Source: Cephalotrichum gorgonifer (taxonomy: Eukaryota > Ascomycota > Sordariomycetes > Microascales > Microascaceae). From it: a stretch of DNA of 64,000 bases. Position 1 is the stretch's first letter. Each line of letters starts with the position of its first letter. A model generated the notes under the pieces. That model saw nothing but the letters and a program-made list of their open reading frames with translations, did not search any database and had not been told where the DNA came from. The position numbers were made by a program, and so were the translations under genes. Below are positions 12,424-23,801 of this stretch, one piece after another. The stretch lies in contig ONZQ02000010.1 in assembly GCA_900312665.1 (NCBI GenBank), positions 868,001 through 932,000 on the forward strand, read 5' to 3'.

Positions 12424-12898
12424 TGGGGCTATATATAGTTGCCTTCACCTTTAGGCTGGTTTTTGGGCATCTTGTACGAGAGCGCCTAAGTTTGAGCCTT
12501 CTATTAAAGAATGACTTGGGTCATGTCCAGAGGCATGTTGGAAGACGGATGTGGGCGAGCCATCGTCCCCTGATGACCCCGGCCGATCGTTTTAGAATAC
12601 AAAAATCAATTCAATACCCCAATATATAATGACATCTTCCAAATGCTCCAAGCAGCCGGCCCTAGTTGTAGAGGGAGAGGATTAGAGCTATAGTTACGGA
12701 ATATTTAGTTCCAATGGGGTAGCCCTCTTCGCCGTTGTCTAAGGTGGGAGGGCGGGAACCATCCAGTCGAGGCAGATATGCAACTAAACAAATTTATATA
12801 CATATATCGAGGAACCAGGCACCTTCAAGTTTCCCAACCATCACCAAAGCTAAATCTCATCACCTACCTCCCACCATCATCCCCAAACCACCCCGAAA
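12424..12898. other. Intergenic region DBP8 - J protein
   Basis: 475 bp between two genes on the same strand, with the DBP8 3' UTR and the J-protein promoter. An AT-rich ATATAT stretch lies at about 12790-12810 before a C/A-rich leader. No other feature seen. Confidence 0.5.
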
Positions 12899-13639
12899 AT
12901 GTCCGAGCAAAGAAACATAAATGACCTTCTGGCGCTAGTCAAGGACTACTCCGCCCGCGATGTCGACCTCTACGCGCTCCTCTCCGTCCCCGCCGACGCC
13001 CCGGAGAAGGAGATCCACCGCGGCTGGAGGCGCCAGAACCTGCTCCACCACCCCGACAAGACGCGCGAGGCCTTCGACCCGGTGGTCTACGAGCGCATCG
13101 GCCATGCGCGGGACATACTGATGGAGCCGGCGTCGCGGCAGGCGTACGACGCGGCGCGGGGCGCGGCGGCGCGCAAGAGGGCCGAGAGGGAGGCGATGGA
13201 CAAGGAGAAGAGGAGGTATATCGACGAGCTGGAGGCGGCGGAGAAGCTGGCGCGGATGAAGAAGGAGGAGGAGGCGGAGAAGATGAGGGAGCTGGATAGG
13301 GAGAGGGACCGGCTGAGGGAGGAGGGGACGAGGAGGAGGGAGGCGGAGGAGAGGGAGGACAGGGAGAGGAGGGAGAGGGAGGCGATGGGGCCGAGCCTGG
13401 AGGAGCAGGAGGCGGAGCTGATGAGGAAGATTGAGGATAAGGCGAAGAGGAGGGCGGATAGGGCGGCGAGGAAGGCGGAGAAGGGCGGTGCGCGGGCGGG
13501 GGAGCCGAGGCCCGCTTCGTACTACTTTAGCACGGACCCTGCGCTGAGCTACGAGGAGAAGGTGGCGGGTGTGATGGGGAAGCTGAGGGCGCGGCAGGCG
13601 GAGAGGGAGGAGAGGAGGCGGGCGGCTGCTGCGACTTGA
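12899..13639 (+). CDS. cwf23: J-domain protein, Cwf23 / DNAJC17-like splicing factor
   Basis: Single exon, 246 residues. An N-terminal J domain (about 22-88) contains the invariant HPD at 51-53 (LLHHPDKTREAFDP) and a helix-IV region with YDAARGAAA. It is followed by a very long charged coiled coil (about 90-200, Lys/Glu/Arg-rich) and a C-terminal block with YYFSTDPALSYEEK. J domain, long coiled coil and a small C terminus are the layout of S. pombe Cwf23 and human DNAJC17, J proteins associated with the spliceosome (NineTeen complex), acting with Hsp70. The RRM found at the C terminus of animal DNAJC17 is not visible here. The DFDYALL-like start (ARDVDLYALLSVPADAP) is typical of this subfamily. 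The name is from architecture, so another nuclear J protein remains possible. Confidence 0.75.
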   Translation: MSEQRNINDLLALVKDYSARDVDLYALLSVPADAPEKEIHRGWRRQNLLHHPDKTREAFDPVVYERIGHARDILMEPASRQAYDAARGAAARKRAEREAMDKEKRRYIDELEAAEKLARMKKEEEAEKMRELDRERDRLREEGTRRREAEEREDRERREREAMGPSLEEQEAELMRKIEDKAKRRADRAARKAEKGGARAGEPRPASYYFSTDPALSYEEKVAGVMGKLRARQAEREERRRAAAAT

Positions 13640-14469
13640 GTCTCGGGTGCGGTTTATTAGGCGCGGCGTTGCGCCGCCCCCTTGGTCTCGCTCCTAGCGT
13701 CTGTCGCCAACACCTAGAAGTCTCCCGGAAAGGAGCCCGCAACGGCAGTCGGGTCCTGGGGAGTGACGCTACTTAGGCGCTGGGACGGGTTTGGCCAACA
13801 TACAGCTCCTTCAGGGATTCACCAGCCATGCCATGTCGGGCATCAACCCCATACCCAGCAACAACCTGTTTGGAGCCAGCTTGCCCTCGATCAAACACGT
13901 CATCTGGAATCAGCCCCTGCGACCCACGCAGTTCGGCCATCGAAGCCAGATTGAAACGGGAAACAGCAAACGTCGACGGCATTATCCTCCGCCCCCATAT
14001 GACGGGAGGAATTTTCGCTATAGGGAGGCAGAGAACCCAAGATTTTCTTGCCTCTGGGCCAGGCGCTCTAGATGTTTACGATACATGATACCCTGATCCC
14101 TCGCGGGATACAATATGTACTCATTTTTCTACACTTCCTCTATCGGAAACTCACAGTCGAGAAGCAGCTGCGGGCTAGAAGTGTCCCAATAATAAATACA
14201 TGTAAAATCCGCAAGTAACACGGTACACGAGGTCGCTCGCCACTTGGTATTTGGGTCACAGCCCGGGCGGCTTACATATTCAGGGACATGGAATTCACAC
14301 GACTCTGGATCTCAGATGTCTTTGTGACATGTGCCACCAGCCCACCTACCCCACCAGGCGTCCCATTCGCCACTGGCCGTATGTCTCGACGACACTCACA
14401 CGACACTAGACACTTGACACCTTCACTCACTTCACTCATCTCTCACACGCTCGCTATGCACGGCGCAAA
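13640..14469. other. Intergenic region J protein - hydrolase
   Basis: 830 bp with the J-protein 3' end and the upstream region of the hydrolase gene. Overlapping short open frames around 13.8-14.1 kb have no recognisable product. Nothing else seen. Confidence 0.5.
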
Positions 14470-16030
14470 ATGAAAAAGACATTATTACTAGTTTTCATCC
14501 ATGGCTTCAAGGTACGCGCGCCCCTTTCCCTCTCTCACTCCCCACCAGCAAATACCAAGACCAATCTCGCCAGTCATACCCCGCATCGCATCGCATCGCA
14601 CAGGAAAGGAAGCTCTGTGTAATATGGGACAAGCTGCTAACAATCTGCGCAGGGAGGAGAGTCTACCTTTGGCGATGACTATCAATTCACCCGCGACCTT
14701 CGCGACAGCCTCGCCAAGGAGCTGCCCAAGATAAACGTCAAGGTTCTCGTCTACCCAAAGTATGAGACCCGCGGCGACCTGGGCGAGTGTGTTTCCCGCT
14801 TCACGGACTGGTACGCAGCACCTCTAATCCCTTCTGCATTGCCTAACTTTTTTCACCTCTCTTATCCCCACTGCATTCTGCCATATCATGCCCGCGGATT
14901 CTACACCTCTACACCCAGCTCTCACTCACACACACACTCTCTCCCTTCTCATCTCACAGAAGCACACAAACTCTCTAACCTTGAGGCTCAGGCTCCTCGA
15001 AAAGGTCATAGACCTAGAAGTAGACGCCGGCACCCCCTCCCCGACCGTCGACCCCTCCGTCCGGACCGTCCTGATAGGTCACTCCATGGGCGGCATCGTC
15101 GCAGCCGAGACCCTCATCCGCCTCACCTCCGAGAAGCCCATCCACGCCGAGACCGCCCTCCCCTCCGACGACGGCGCGGAAGGCGACCGGCCCCTCCCGC
15201 CCCTCTCGGGCCTCATGTTCCCCTACATCCAGGGCATCCTGACCTTCGACACGCCCTTCCTCGGCATCTCCCCCGGCGTGGTGGCCCACGGCGCCGAGGA
15301 CCGCTACAACGACGCCTCCGCCGCCCTCGGCGCCCTCACCTCCATCTGGGGCGGCGCCACAGCCGCCAAGTCGTCCGCCGCCAACACCGCCCCCAAGGCC
15401 GCGCTCCCCGCGCCGCCCGCCGCCGCCTCCGACTCCGGCTGGGGGAAGTGGGGCCGCGTGGCCATGTACGCCGGCGCGGCCTCCGCCATCGCCGGCTCCG
15501 CGGCCGCGGCGTACGTCCACCGCGACAACATCACGCAGGGGCTCTCGTGGGTGTCGTCGCACCTCGAGTTCGTGGGGTGTCTCGCGCGCGCCGAGGACCT
15601 CCGTCGGCGCGTCGAGGGGGTCGTCCGCGCGGGGGACGAGCTGGGGGTGGGGTTCGCGAACCTGTACACGCGGCTGGGACCCCGGGCGGGGAAGAAGAAC
15701 GTGGGAGGGGTGGTGGGGACCGTGCTGGGCCCGGACAGGACGTTCTGTAATCTGCCCAGGGGGAGGGCGGGGGTTTGGAAGGAGGCTGTTAATAGCGCGG
15801 CTGGGGACGAGACGATTGCGCATATGAGTGAGTTCCTCCTACTTAAACCTCGAATCATTCGTTTCTTGAGTCAGAAGCTAATCGGTGGATGAACAGCTAT
15901 GTTTGAGCCGAAGAACAACCCGGGGTATAAGAGCCTCCTGAAGGACGCGACGGCGCTTGCTGCTACGTGGGTTGGGGGCGAGTGGTATGAGTCTAGCTCG
16001 GAGCCCGCCCTGAACGCAGGGGGTGCTTGA
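14470..16030 (+). CDS. Alpha/beta-hydrolase (DUF676/lipase-like serine esterase)
   Basis: Four exons, 14470-14511, 14653-14810, 14992-15827 and 15897-16030, all joining in frame, give 389 residues. The introns are 141, 181 and 69 bp, the last with GTGAGT and a CAG acceptor. The protein opens with beta-strand plus oxyanion turn (MKKTLLLVFIHGFKGGESTFGD) and has the nucleophile elbow GHSMGG in exon 3 (encoded near 15078-15095), followed by an LTFDTPFLGISPG strand typical of fungal DUF676/PGAP1-like hydrolases. A Gly/Ala-rich helix near 15440-15510 (AMYAGAASAIAGSAAAAYV) could be a membrane segment. The catalytic Asp and His are not pinned down; His in DETIAHM is a candidate. Substrate unknown, a lipid or GPI-like ester being plausible. 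The C terminus is only reached by splicing to the short last exon. Confidence 0.8.
14582..14601. repeat. CGCAT pentanucleotide run inside intron
   Basis: About four copies of CGCAT lie within the first intron of the hydrolase gene. Simple-sequence run with no other function visible. Confidence 0.7.
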
Positions 16031-16368
16031 GAGCGTTGATGACGTCGCATTGAATTTTTATGTGCTGATTTTAAATCTAAAGGGAAACGGCGTCCGGGTA
16101 TGGGATTCGGTCGGATTGGATATCATTACAGACAAGGGCAGCAATGGAGTGAGATTCAAACTATGCTGTTACGAGATGAGGGAATAATCGAAATACTTGA
16201 GGTGGTCCGCATTGATATGACTGATATTGGCGTTGATTAATACAGCTTGTTGAAGACGGCAACCACATAAGTCGTGTTGATTAATACAGCTATTTGAAGA
16301 TAACAACCCCATTAGTCTTCCCGTAGTCTCCGTCCTCCCCATCGCACTTCCCCCGAACCAACACTGAA
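16031..16368. other. Convergent 3' intergenic region with short direct repeat
   Basis: 338 bp between the converging hydrolase and PHS1 genes. It contains a diverged direct repeat (GTTGATTAATACAGCT at about 16233 and again at about 16277, each followed by a TTGAAGA tract and CAACCxCAT). No gene seen. Confidence 0.55.
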
Positions 16369-17386
16369 TCACTGGGTCTTCTTCACATCCCCACCCTTGA
16401 GCTTCCTCATAACCTTGACCCTCTGCTTCATCATGTGCGTGTAGAGGATGTACGACCCTAGTACCGTTAGCATCTTCCCCCTAAAACCCCCCCAAGTTCC
16501 GACGCCAAGACAGGGGACAAAACATACCAGGGACATAAATAGCCAGGATGGCATACAGCACCCACGCGAGCTCCGGCCTCACCGCCGCCGCAGGACCGAC
16601 GGCGGCCTGGTAGATGAGCCACGTCTCGCTGAGGATGCCCATGGGGTACAGCACGAAGAAGGTGTTGTACCTCAGCCAGACGAGCTCGCTGGGGGCCGTG
16701 CCGGCGGTGCTGGCGGCGAAGAAGGAGTAGCGGATGACCTCGGTGACACTCCAGGCGAGGAGCATGGTGGTGTAGGCGGGGCTCGCGGCGAGCTCGGGGA
16801 AGGGGTAGGTGACGCCCCAAACGAGGAGGATGCGGGAGGAGATCTGCATGAGGGTGGTCATGAGGGGGGCGCGGACGAGGCCTGTTTTCACGGGCTGTTA
16901 GATCCTTTTTCTCCTACATTTTCCCCATGCTTTTCCCTTGACCCCTCTTTCCTTCTTCTGTACATTCGTTCCCCCTGTTCTCGGGGTTACTGTGTCCAGA
17001 GCGAAGGAAACAACCTCGCGACTAATAGAGGAAGCAACGCCCGGGGCAAAGGAAAGAGAAGGGAGGGAAGGGGCAAGAAGCTCACCGGTCAGCGAGTGCG
17101 TAATCTCCAACGTCGCAAGCGTCTGCGTCACCCGCGCGAACAGCCCGACGCCGGGATACACCCCCTCGAAGCCAAACCGGATCCCGTGCGTCAACGTGCG
17201 CGAGAAGACCGTGAACCACAAGACGGACGACAAGAAGTTGTAGACGAAGAGGTAGGCCGTCTCGGTGCTCGGCGGCTTGCCGATCGTCGGCTTCGGTTTC
17301 GGGGGGGCGGCGGCGTCGGCGGCGGGCGCCTTGTCCTCGCCCGAGGGCTGCTTCTCCACGCCGGAGGACCTCTTTGTGGTAGCCAT
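16369..17386 (-). CDS. PHS1: Very-long-chain (3R)-3-hydroxyacyl-CoA dehydratase
   Basis: Three exons on the minus strand, 17386-17086, 16881-16528 and 16457-16369, give 247 residues with introns of 204 and 70 bp. It is a PTPLA/Phs1-family ER membrane enzyme that dehydrates 3-hydroxyacyl-CoA in the fatty-acid elongation cycle, supplying sphingolipid acyl chains. About 40 Lys/Pro-rich residues precede several hydrophobic segments. The catalytic pair is visible as Y179 and E186 in FFVLYPMGILSE, the same seven-residue spacing as Y149/E156 of yeast Phs1. The C terminus is KKTQ, a canonical KKxx ER-retrieval signal. The last acceptor is the TAG at 16460-16458, placed after a GCTAAC branch site. An earlier TAG about 26 bp upstream would shift the frame into a stop, so it should not be used. 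Confidence 0.9.
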
Positions 17387-18012
17387 TGCGGGCGCCGGTT
17401 ATATGTTCTTGTGCCTGAGGATGGGCTCCGCAGTTGGGGAGTTGTGGATTCGGCGGGCTTTAGGCGTGGAGGAGAAGAGGTCGACGTGTCGAGGTGGTAG
17501 AGGGACTCAGAGGGGCAGACGATGGGAAGGGGGAGAGACGATGTCTTGTCATCGCTGGCCAATTTTGCCCTACGTGGGCCTGGGCCGTGCGCTTACGGCC
17601 GAGGATTACATGTGGTCTCTCGCCGCGACAGCGGCCAATTAGGTACGCGAGATAATTGGTAAAATCGAGACACCTTCCCCTTTGGGAAATATAGCACAAC
17701 GGTCGTGTCCTCCTTCCTTTACCAGCGTTCTGTTTGCCTGTTCGTTTTACAATAGTTATTACACTAAATTTTTGCTATCGCTTCTAGCAGCAATTGGTAT
17801 CTGGTGGCTGGCCTCATCTAATTCTATAGTCATGCTCGTACACGCTCAGCCCCTGAACCACTTCGGGCGGGGCTCTAAACTTTGAGGCCCCCTTCGCCCT
17901 CGCCCTCCGCCCATGCCATCTCTGATTTTCAGTTTGTACACGTGTGAAACGAAAAACGCGCTCTCTCGTACACTTTCCCGGGGTACAAAACCCGCCCCGC
18001 CAGGCCCCCAAT
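17387..18012. other. Intergenic region PHS1 promoter - CAF17 3' end
   Basis: 626 bp containing the PHS1 promoter (CCAAT at about 17558 and 17634) and the CAF17 3' UTR. No other gene seen. Confidence 0.5.
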
Positions 18013-19110
18013 TCAGTCCCGGTACGTCGAGAGCCCCTCCCTCAGCCACGTCGGGACGAATGCCCTCACCTTCACCTCGCCCCCCGCCGCCTCCACCGCG
18101 AACTCGTCCGCTGGCGCGTACGTCAGCTTCATGGGCATGTCAGCCGGGTGCGGCGGCACGACGTCCGTCATGACGGCGAGCCTGCACACCGCGAGTCCGA
18201 CGTTCCCCACGCCCGCGATCCACTTCCCGGGCTTCCTGTCCCTCCTGCTCGGCGGCGGGTCCCCCTCCTTCTGTACCCTGTTGATCGACACGCCGCTCTC
18301 GACGTCGTCCGCGGACGCGCCGCCGTCGGTCGTGGGGCGGTATTCGAGAGCCTCGGGGGGAGCGGCCCCATCGTAGAGAATGCAGGGGAGGACCCTCTTC
18401 TGCACGACGCCGAGGTACTTCGTCCGCGCCTGTAGCTCCTGCCCCACGTAGCACCCCTTTTTGAAGTCGATGCCGTTCATGAGCTCCATGTTGTACTCCA
18501 GCGGCAGCGCTACCTCGGATGGTATCTCGTCCTGGTTCTCGGGTATGCCGTGGAGATACCTCCGCACCTTGTAGCTCTCCTCGCTCACCGCGTCCAGCTC
18601 GACCCCCGCGGGCACGCCGTCACCCGCCGCGAGCATCCGGTATCCCAGCGCGGCCAGCCTCGGGTCCTCGGAGAGGATGGCCCCCTCCGCCAACCCCCTC
18701 GCCTGCAGGCCCGCGATCGTGTCCCTCCCCGCATCGTCCCAGAGGTGGAAGACGCTCAGCTCCGAGGGGTCCAGGACCCGCATGTTGAACTTTGCGCGCA
18801 GCTTGTAGAACCGTAGGCGCTTCGCCAGCCGACTCGCCTCGCTCCCGTCCACCTCGACGAGGTAGTCGGGCGTCGCCTGCGTGTCGTCGGCCGGAGGGCG
18901 CGGGTAGACGAGGATGTCGTTCTGCACTCGCCCGTTGGGCGTGAAGAGCCCCGCGTAGACGGCGGAGGCCCGGGGTATGAGGGCGCCGTCGCGTCTGAGG
19001 AGGGCCGAGGACATCATGCCCTGGAGGAAGCTGGCGGCGTCGGGGCCGGAGAGGGAGAGGAGGCGGCGGGAGAGGCGGGCGACCCCGCGCGTGACGTTCG
19101 GGGTGGGCAT
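18013..19110 (-). CDS. CAF17: Mitochondrial iron-sulfur cluster factor CAF17/IBA57 (YgfZ family)
   Basis: Intronless, 365 residues, start ATG at 19110. The N terminus (MPTPNVTRGVARLSRRLLSL) is Arg/Ser-rich without acids, like a mitochondrial presequence. The family's signature K-G-C-Y-x-G-Q-E is present at 218-225 (KKGCYVGQEL), and the fold-typical segments AGLFTPNGRVQNDILVY and ENQDEIPSEVALPLEYNME are clear. IBA57/CAF17 is a folate-binding GcvT-like protein that works with Isa1/Isa2 to make [4Fe-4S] clusters for aconitase, lipoate synthase and related enzymes in the mitochondrial matrix. Length matches fungal members (about 350-450 aa). The region around 255-285 (Ser/Pro/Arg-rich, SRRDRKPGKW) looks like a lineage-specific insertion. 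No frame damage seen. Confidence 0.92.
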   Translation of the reverse strand: MPTPNVTRGVARLSRRLLSLSGPDAASFLQGMMSSALLRRDGALIPRASAVYAGLFTPNGRVQNDILVYPRPPADDTQATPDYLVEVDGSEASRLAKRLRFYKLRAKFNMRVLDPSELSVFHLWDDAGRDTIAGLQARGLAEGAILSEDPRLAALGYRMLAAGDGVPAGVELDAVSEESYKVRRYLHGIPENQDEIPSEVALPLEYNMELMNGIDFKKGCYVGQELQARTKYLGVVQKRVLPCILYDGAAPPEALEYRPTTDGGASADDVESGVSINRVQKEGDPPPSRRDRKPGKWIAGVGNVGLAVCRLAVMTDVVPPHPADMPMKLTYAPADEFAVEAAGGEVKVRAFVPTWLREGLSTYRD

Positions 19111-22100
19111 TGTGGCTTGTGGGTAAGTTCACCTCATAGCATGCGTTTTCGGGGTGCTAGTCGTCGGTGCTAGCTCTGGTGTGACAGCGGTGCTAGCTGT
19201 CGATTGGGTGCGGATTGTGTGCAGGTTCGACGGAGGGAGCGGGACTTGATGATTATGCAAGCTTTCGAAAATCCAAGGCGCTCGGACCAACACGGTCGCG
19301 GTGTTTGAAATCTGATTACACGCCCACGACAGGACCCCACCATACCCGCCCCCCACCAACCCACCAACCTGCCAGCCCACCACGCCAGCCCACCATCATA
19401 CGCGGGATCAAATGAGCAAGTCATCAACCCCCAAGAGCCCCAGGGCTCATGTGTGACACCCATATTCATCCTCACCTCCCAAGAAGGACCACAAGCCTAG
19501 GTCATCCATGAGGGACGGCCCAGATGCAAGCACCAACCCTCCTCCCACCATAGCCCCAGAATGCGCGTCATCCGCGCCACCGTTCGCATACGTAACGAGC
19601 AGAATGACTGTCGATATCAGTTTCAGATATCACACTGCGAACTCAGGAAGACCCTTCTCCCGCAGACAAACCAAAGAGCACGGTGGGGCGTGGGTGCACG
19701 AGGCTTCCGTATCTCGGGTTTCTCAGGAGCGAAAATGACGTTCCTTTCCTCACCTCACATACTCGTAGGCGCGTTTCGGACTTTGGGCTCGGTCTTAGTG
19801 GATCCGGGAGGGAACGGAAGTGTGGGCTACAAGTGTGGTGCGGGATGCACTTGTGCGAATGCGAGTTCGATGGGGACGCGAGAGTTCCCGATGCCGATCT
19901 CCCTAGCGCGCATGACTACGAGTACTTCGCGCTCTCGTTTTAAAGTATTTTGGTACCTGCCTATGGAGAAAAGCGATTCGGGAACGTGCCGGCTAGGTTA
20001 GTCGGCCTTGCAGATATGTCCCTTGAGAGGCTCTCAACCATCGCGCCCGATGCCGTCCGATATCGTCCGCTTGTATCGGCCGCCTGTATCGGCACAGTTC
20101 GAGCCCACCTCGACATCGGGTCAGGCGGCAAAAGAGTTATTGTACAGTTGTGGGTTTCACGCCTTAGAACATAACAGTGTTATTGTTTCCCCGGTCGGCT
20201 ACTTGCTTCACCACACCCCATCAGGCCGTTTGTAGAACCGAGGCCTTGGTGGGGGAGGGACAGCTCTGTGCTCCCCGATGACCCCCGCCACTCCTGTTCC
20301 CCTCATTCACCCCACGAATGGCGCTCCTGTCAGGTCTGCGGGTCCCGCCCGGTCTGAAGTATTCGTACTGCGCGCTGATATTTTGTGATGCTCCGCAGGG
20401 GCCGCTGCACGGATCGGCGATCGCGGTAACATAACCCCCACGATAGAAACAAGCCGAAGCATGCCGAGGGCACGGCACATTTTACACGTCCTCCGGTGCC
20501 GCAATCGCTCCGTTATCAGCACGTCTTATCGCCAACCCACCACACCCATCACAAGCTAGTTATCACTTGTACTTGCTCGATATCTTCTATGATATTGAAA
20601 TGTGTGTTTAGATGGATAGGATTCTATCACGCGGAAGGCTCAGACCTACACCCCCCCCGATTGCAATCTCGCTAGATACAGCGCTTAAGAGATAATAACA
20701 GGTGGGGGAGCGTGAGCACCAAGTGTGACCCCGCCATGCCGGTGTCGCTCCACCGGCCGCCCCTCCTCGGAGAATCGAAGTCGGCCGGACACTCCCGTGA
20801 CGACGAAACCTGAACACCGCCCTCGCTATTTCTACACCCCCCTGCCAACTTCAGCAGCGGTGGGATGGAGATACCAACTCCGCATTATAATACTTACTCG
20901 TGCGTGCGTGCTCTGTGCCCTGTAGATGTGATAGTCGCAGCTGAACACACACCCCACCCGCTACCTTCCATTTGTTGGGAATGGTCGTGGCACCTGAAAA
21001 GGCGGTGCGGGGGTGCAGGCACCCTTGGGCAGCACAGCAGGGGGAGTGATAATATGGTTTTCTTTGCTTTCTCGGAGCTTCATTCCTGTTTGCGAACCCT
21101 GCGAGTCTGTTACACATACCTGTAGGTGTCCAAGCAGTTATTTCATCCCTTTTCGAGGGCCGGGTCCCAAGTGGACACTAACTCAAGCCCGTCGCTCGAA
21201 CTCGGCTACGGATGATGGCGAATCTTCGGTTTGAGGTGTTGTGTATAATTGAAGTCACTTAATTATGATTATTAGAAATCACCTCGTTTAAACTCGGCTG
21301 ACTATTACTTGTAGGTACTTGGGAAGAAGAAAAAAAATCCATCGGAGTGGGTTAGTAATTGTGATTCACGCTGATGTGGATTTGTCATGGAGCCTAAGGC
21401 ATGGCGGAATGTCTTTCGGATTTAACGAATAATACAGCCACGCCCCCTCCCGTCTCACTCATCCTCGCACGAGTACCCGTCCGAGTGCTCATTTCTCATC
21501 AAACTGACAACTGACGTGCTCACATAATTCGTTATCGCAATCGCTCATCTGAAATCCCAAAGACAATCGGCACACCCCCCTCCCTCTCCTCTCTTCAGGT
21601 CGTAAGTCCTAGAGCCTTGAGATTGACTTTCCACCGTCTACCTCGAGATTCCGTGAGGGGGGGAAACATAGACAGGGGATGTGAGATTAAGTGGAGGATG
21701 GTCGAAACTTTACCCCTCGGGACTGCAAATTCACCGGTGCACATGACATGGACCCGGCGGAGACGCTCTCCACCCGTTCTCCACCTTGAGAGTCTAATCC
21801 GGCTCCAAAACACCCGCTGGGCGTCTTCCAAAAATACAACTGCTCCACCCCCTGCTCGTACGCGTATCCGTTCGGGAACGAGTACGAGTACGAATACCCT
21901 GTGAAAAATGTACTCTCGTAAGCACCGAGCCTTCGAAGCCAATTCATGGTCACGCCCGCGCTCCAAATTCGTATTCACGTTTGAAACGGCTCAATCCAAA
22001 AAGAAAAGTACGAGGGGCCAAATACCGAGGTTGGAAAAGGTGAATTCCACTGCACCGAATCCCTCCATCAAAGCCGGCGGGCGGAAAGCCGACCGCAGTC

Positions 22101-23138
22101 AAGGGGACGGTACCCGGAAGGCCCCCTTCCCCGGCCATTCCGCCCTGCCCGCCCTGGATCGGAGTCGGGAAACCAGCTGCCCCGAGGGGGGTGAGTGCAA
22201 AAAAGGGGGCGTGGGCGGAGACGGAGCGCGCTCGCACGCGGTACGGGGACACACCCGCCATTAGGCAGTCGCCGCTGCCCCTCCCCCACTTGGCAAACTC
22301 ACCGCCAAGAACGAAGAAAAAAGCAATTCAATTCCCACAGCCGCCCTTGGAGACTCCATCGGACGTGTACATTGGTCCGCGGAGGGGAGCGGGGGATGAC
22401 TCAACCCCGAGGCCCGATCTATGCCGCCCCTGCCGGAGGAGTCATTTGGGGGACCTCAGAATTTCCATTTCGAGATTCGAACTCGAGGTATTGAAGTCAC
22501 TTCTGAAAGAACAAAATAGGCGATAAACAATCAATCGGATATTAGGGGTTAGGTGTTGGGGGGAGGGGCGCCAAGAGGGAGAGACAGCTGGCAGGGGAAG
22601 GGGGATCGAGATTTCACGTTTCGAGATCAGGTCAGCCTGGAGAGGTGCGTGGAGTGTTGAGGACCAATTATTGGTATTGTACTTTGACTATGTAGCTAGT
22701 ATAATTCCGCTGTCCCAATTGAAAGATTGGACCGGAGCTCGCCAAAAACAGGCAAACTTGCAACAGCCCAGAGGCGGTGACGCCTTTTTTTTTTGGTTTT
22801 CCCACCAAAAAATTTAACATCATTGGAGACTCGCTGTCCCAGAGTGGTGACCGTCCATGGAGAGAAGAGTATGTATTCCCACCGCCGAAATAAAACAAAA
22901 AGCCCGAAATATGCAAATATGAAATCCCATCAGCCCCTCCAATGGGCAACCCAGAAAAGAAAAAGAGAAAAAAGAAAAAGAAAAACAGGCTTTTGTCGTA
23001 AAAAGGTGGTATTTTTGTAAACGCCGCTTTGTAATGCCGAGAAAAAGATGATCGCTATGCCCTCGCTGTCGGTGAGGATAATGGTATATACACAAGAAGG
23101 AGAAAGGAAGTTCGCTGCCCGTTACACGGCTTTTGAGT
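19111..23138. other. 4-kb intergenic region without convincing genes
   Basis: Only short overlapping open frames, none with recognisable motifs. The part next to 19110 is the CAF17 promoter. A C/A-rich stretch at about 19330-19395 consists of irregular CCCACCA repeats. Poly-purine/pyrimidine tracts and several TACGAG/GTAC motifs are scattered through it. Composition is not AT-rich, so there is no obvious RIP-inactivated transposon. Confidence 0.5.
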
Positions 23139-23801
23139 CTAGCGTGTTGATATCGCCGGGGTCATGAGCCTCGCGGGGTTCCTCGGCGGCACGAACAGGT
23201 CGTCCTGGAAAAAGGACGCCTCCTTCCTTTGTAGCTCCTCTTCTTGCGTCTCCTTCACCGAGAACGGGAGAGCGGTCGTCGGCGGCGACGGCGGCATCGA
23301 CTCGTCTTCTGATGTGTCCTCGTCGTCGTCGAGCTCGGGCGGCGAGCCGCGGGATGGTGTGCGGACGAGCTCGAGCTGTGCGAAGTCCTCATCGTCATCG
23401 TCGTCCTCCATGTCCTCGTCTTCTATCCTCAGGGCCGGGACCGACACGCGGCGCATGGAGACCGCGTCCGCCATCTCGACATCCTCTTCCTCCTCCTCGT
23501 CTTCGCTGTCCGACTCGTCTGATGAGGAGCTCCAGCCCTCGTCGTCGTCATCGGAGACCTCTATTATCGTGTCCTCGTACTCGACGTGCTGCTCCTCGAC
23601 CTCGGTCCTCGAGGCGCCCTTGACGGAGTTGTTGAACCAGCTCTCCTGCTCCCGCTCGGCGTCGGCGAGCTCGAGCATCAGGCCGTCGAGGAGGTTGGCG
23701 TGCCCGACCAGGAGGCGGAGGTCGTGGTCCGAGCGAGACGCCTCCTTGGCGAGCTTCGCCCTCGCCTTGTGGGCGAGGAAGTATGTTTGCGTGATGGACA
23801 T
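23139..23801 (-). CDS. Conserved acidic fungal protein of unknown function
   Basis: Intronless. From the ATG at 23801 it encodes 220 residues. An in-frame ATG at 23897 would add 32 residues (252 aa), and I prefer the internal one because MSITQTYFLAHKARAKLAKEASR reads like the natural, conserved N terminus. The first 70 residues are helical (LRLLVGHANLLDGLMLELADAERE), followed by ESWFNNS and then long Asp/Glu/Ser-rich low-complexity blocks (DDDDEGWSSSSDES, EDEEEEEDVE). The helical start is what I recognise as recurring across filamentous ascomycetes. No catalytic motif, membrane segment or signal peptide. A nuclear or chromatin-linked role is possible given the acidity, but that is conjecture. 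Confidence 0.7.
   Translation of the reverse strand: MSITQTYFLAHKARAKLAKEASRSDHDLRLLVGHANLLDGLMLELADAEREQESWFNNSVKGASRTEVEEQHVEYEDTIIEVSDDDDEGWSSSSDESDSEDEEEEEDVEMADAVSMRRVSVPALRIEDEDMEDDDDDEDFAQLELVRTPSRGSPPELDDDEDTSEDESMPPSPPTTALPFSVKETQEEELQRKEASFFQDDLFVPPRNPARLMTPAISTR

Noticed and set aside
16467..16490. Apparent frameshift in the PHS1 C terminus at a run of five Gs
   Set aside because: It arises only if the earlier TTTTAG is taken as acceptor. The downstream GCTAAC...CTAG acceptor gives an intact frame through to KKTQ.
22455..22495. TTCGAA-containing stretch resembling a tRNA T-loop
   Set aside because: No matching acceptor stem, anticodon arm or D-arm around it. No complete tRNA was found in the window on either strand.
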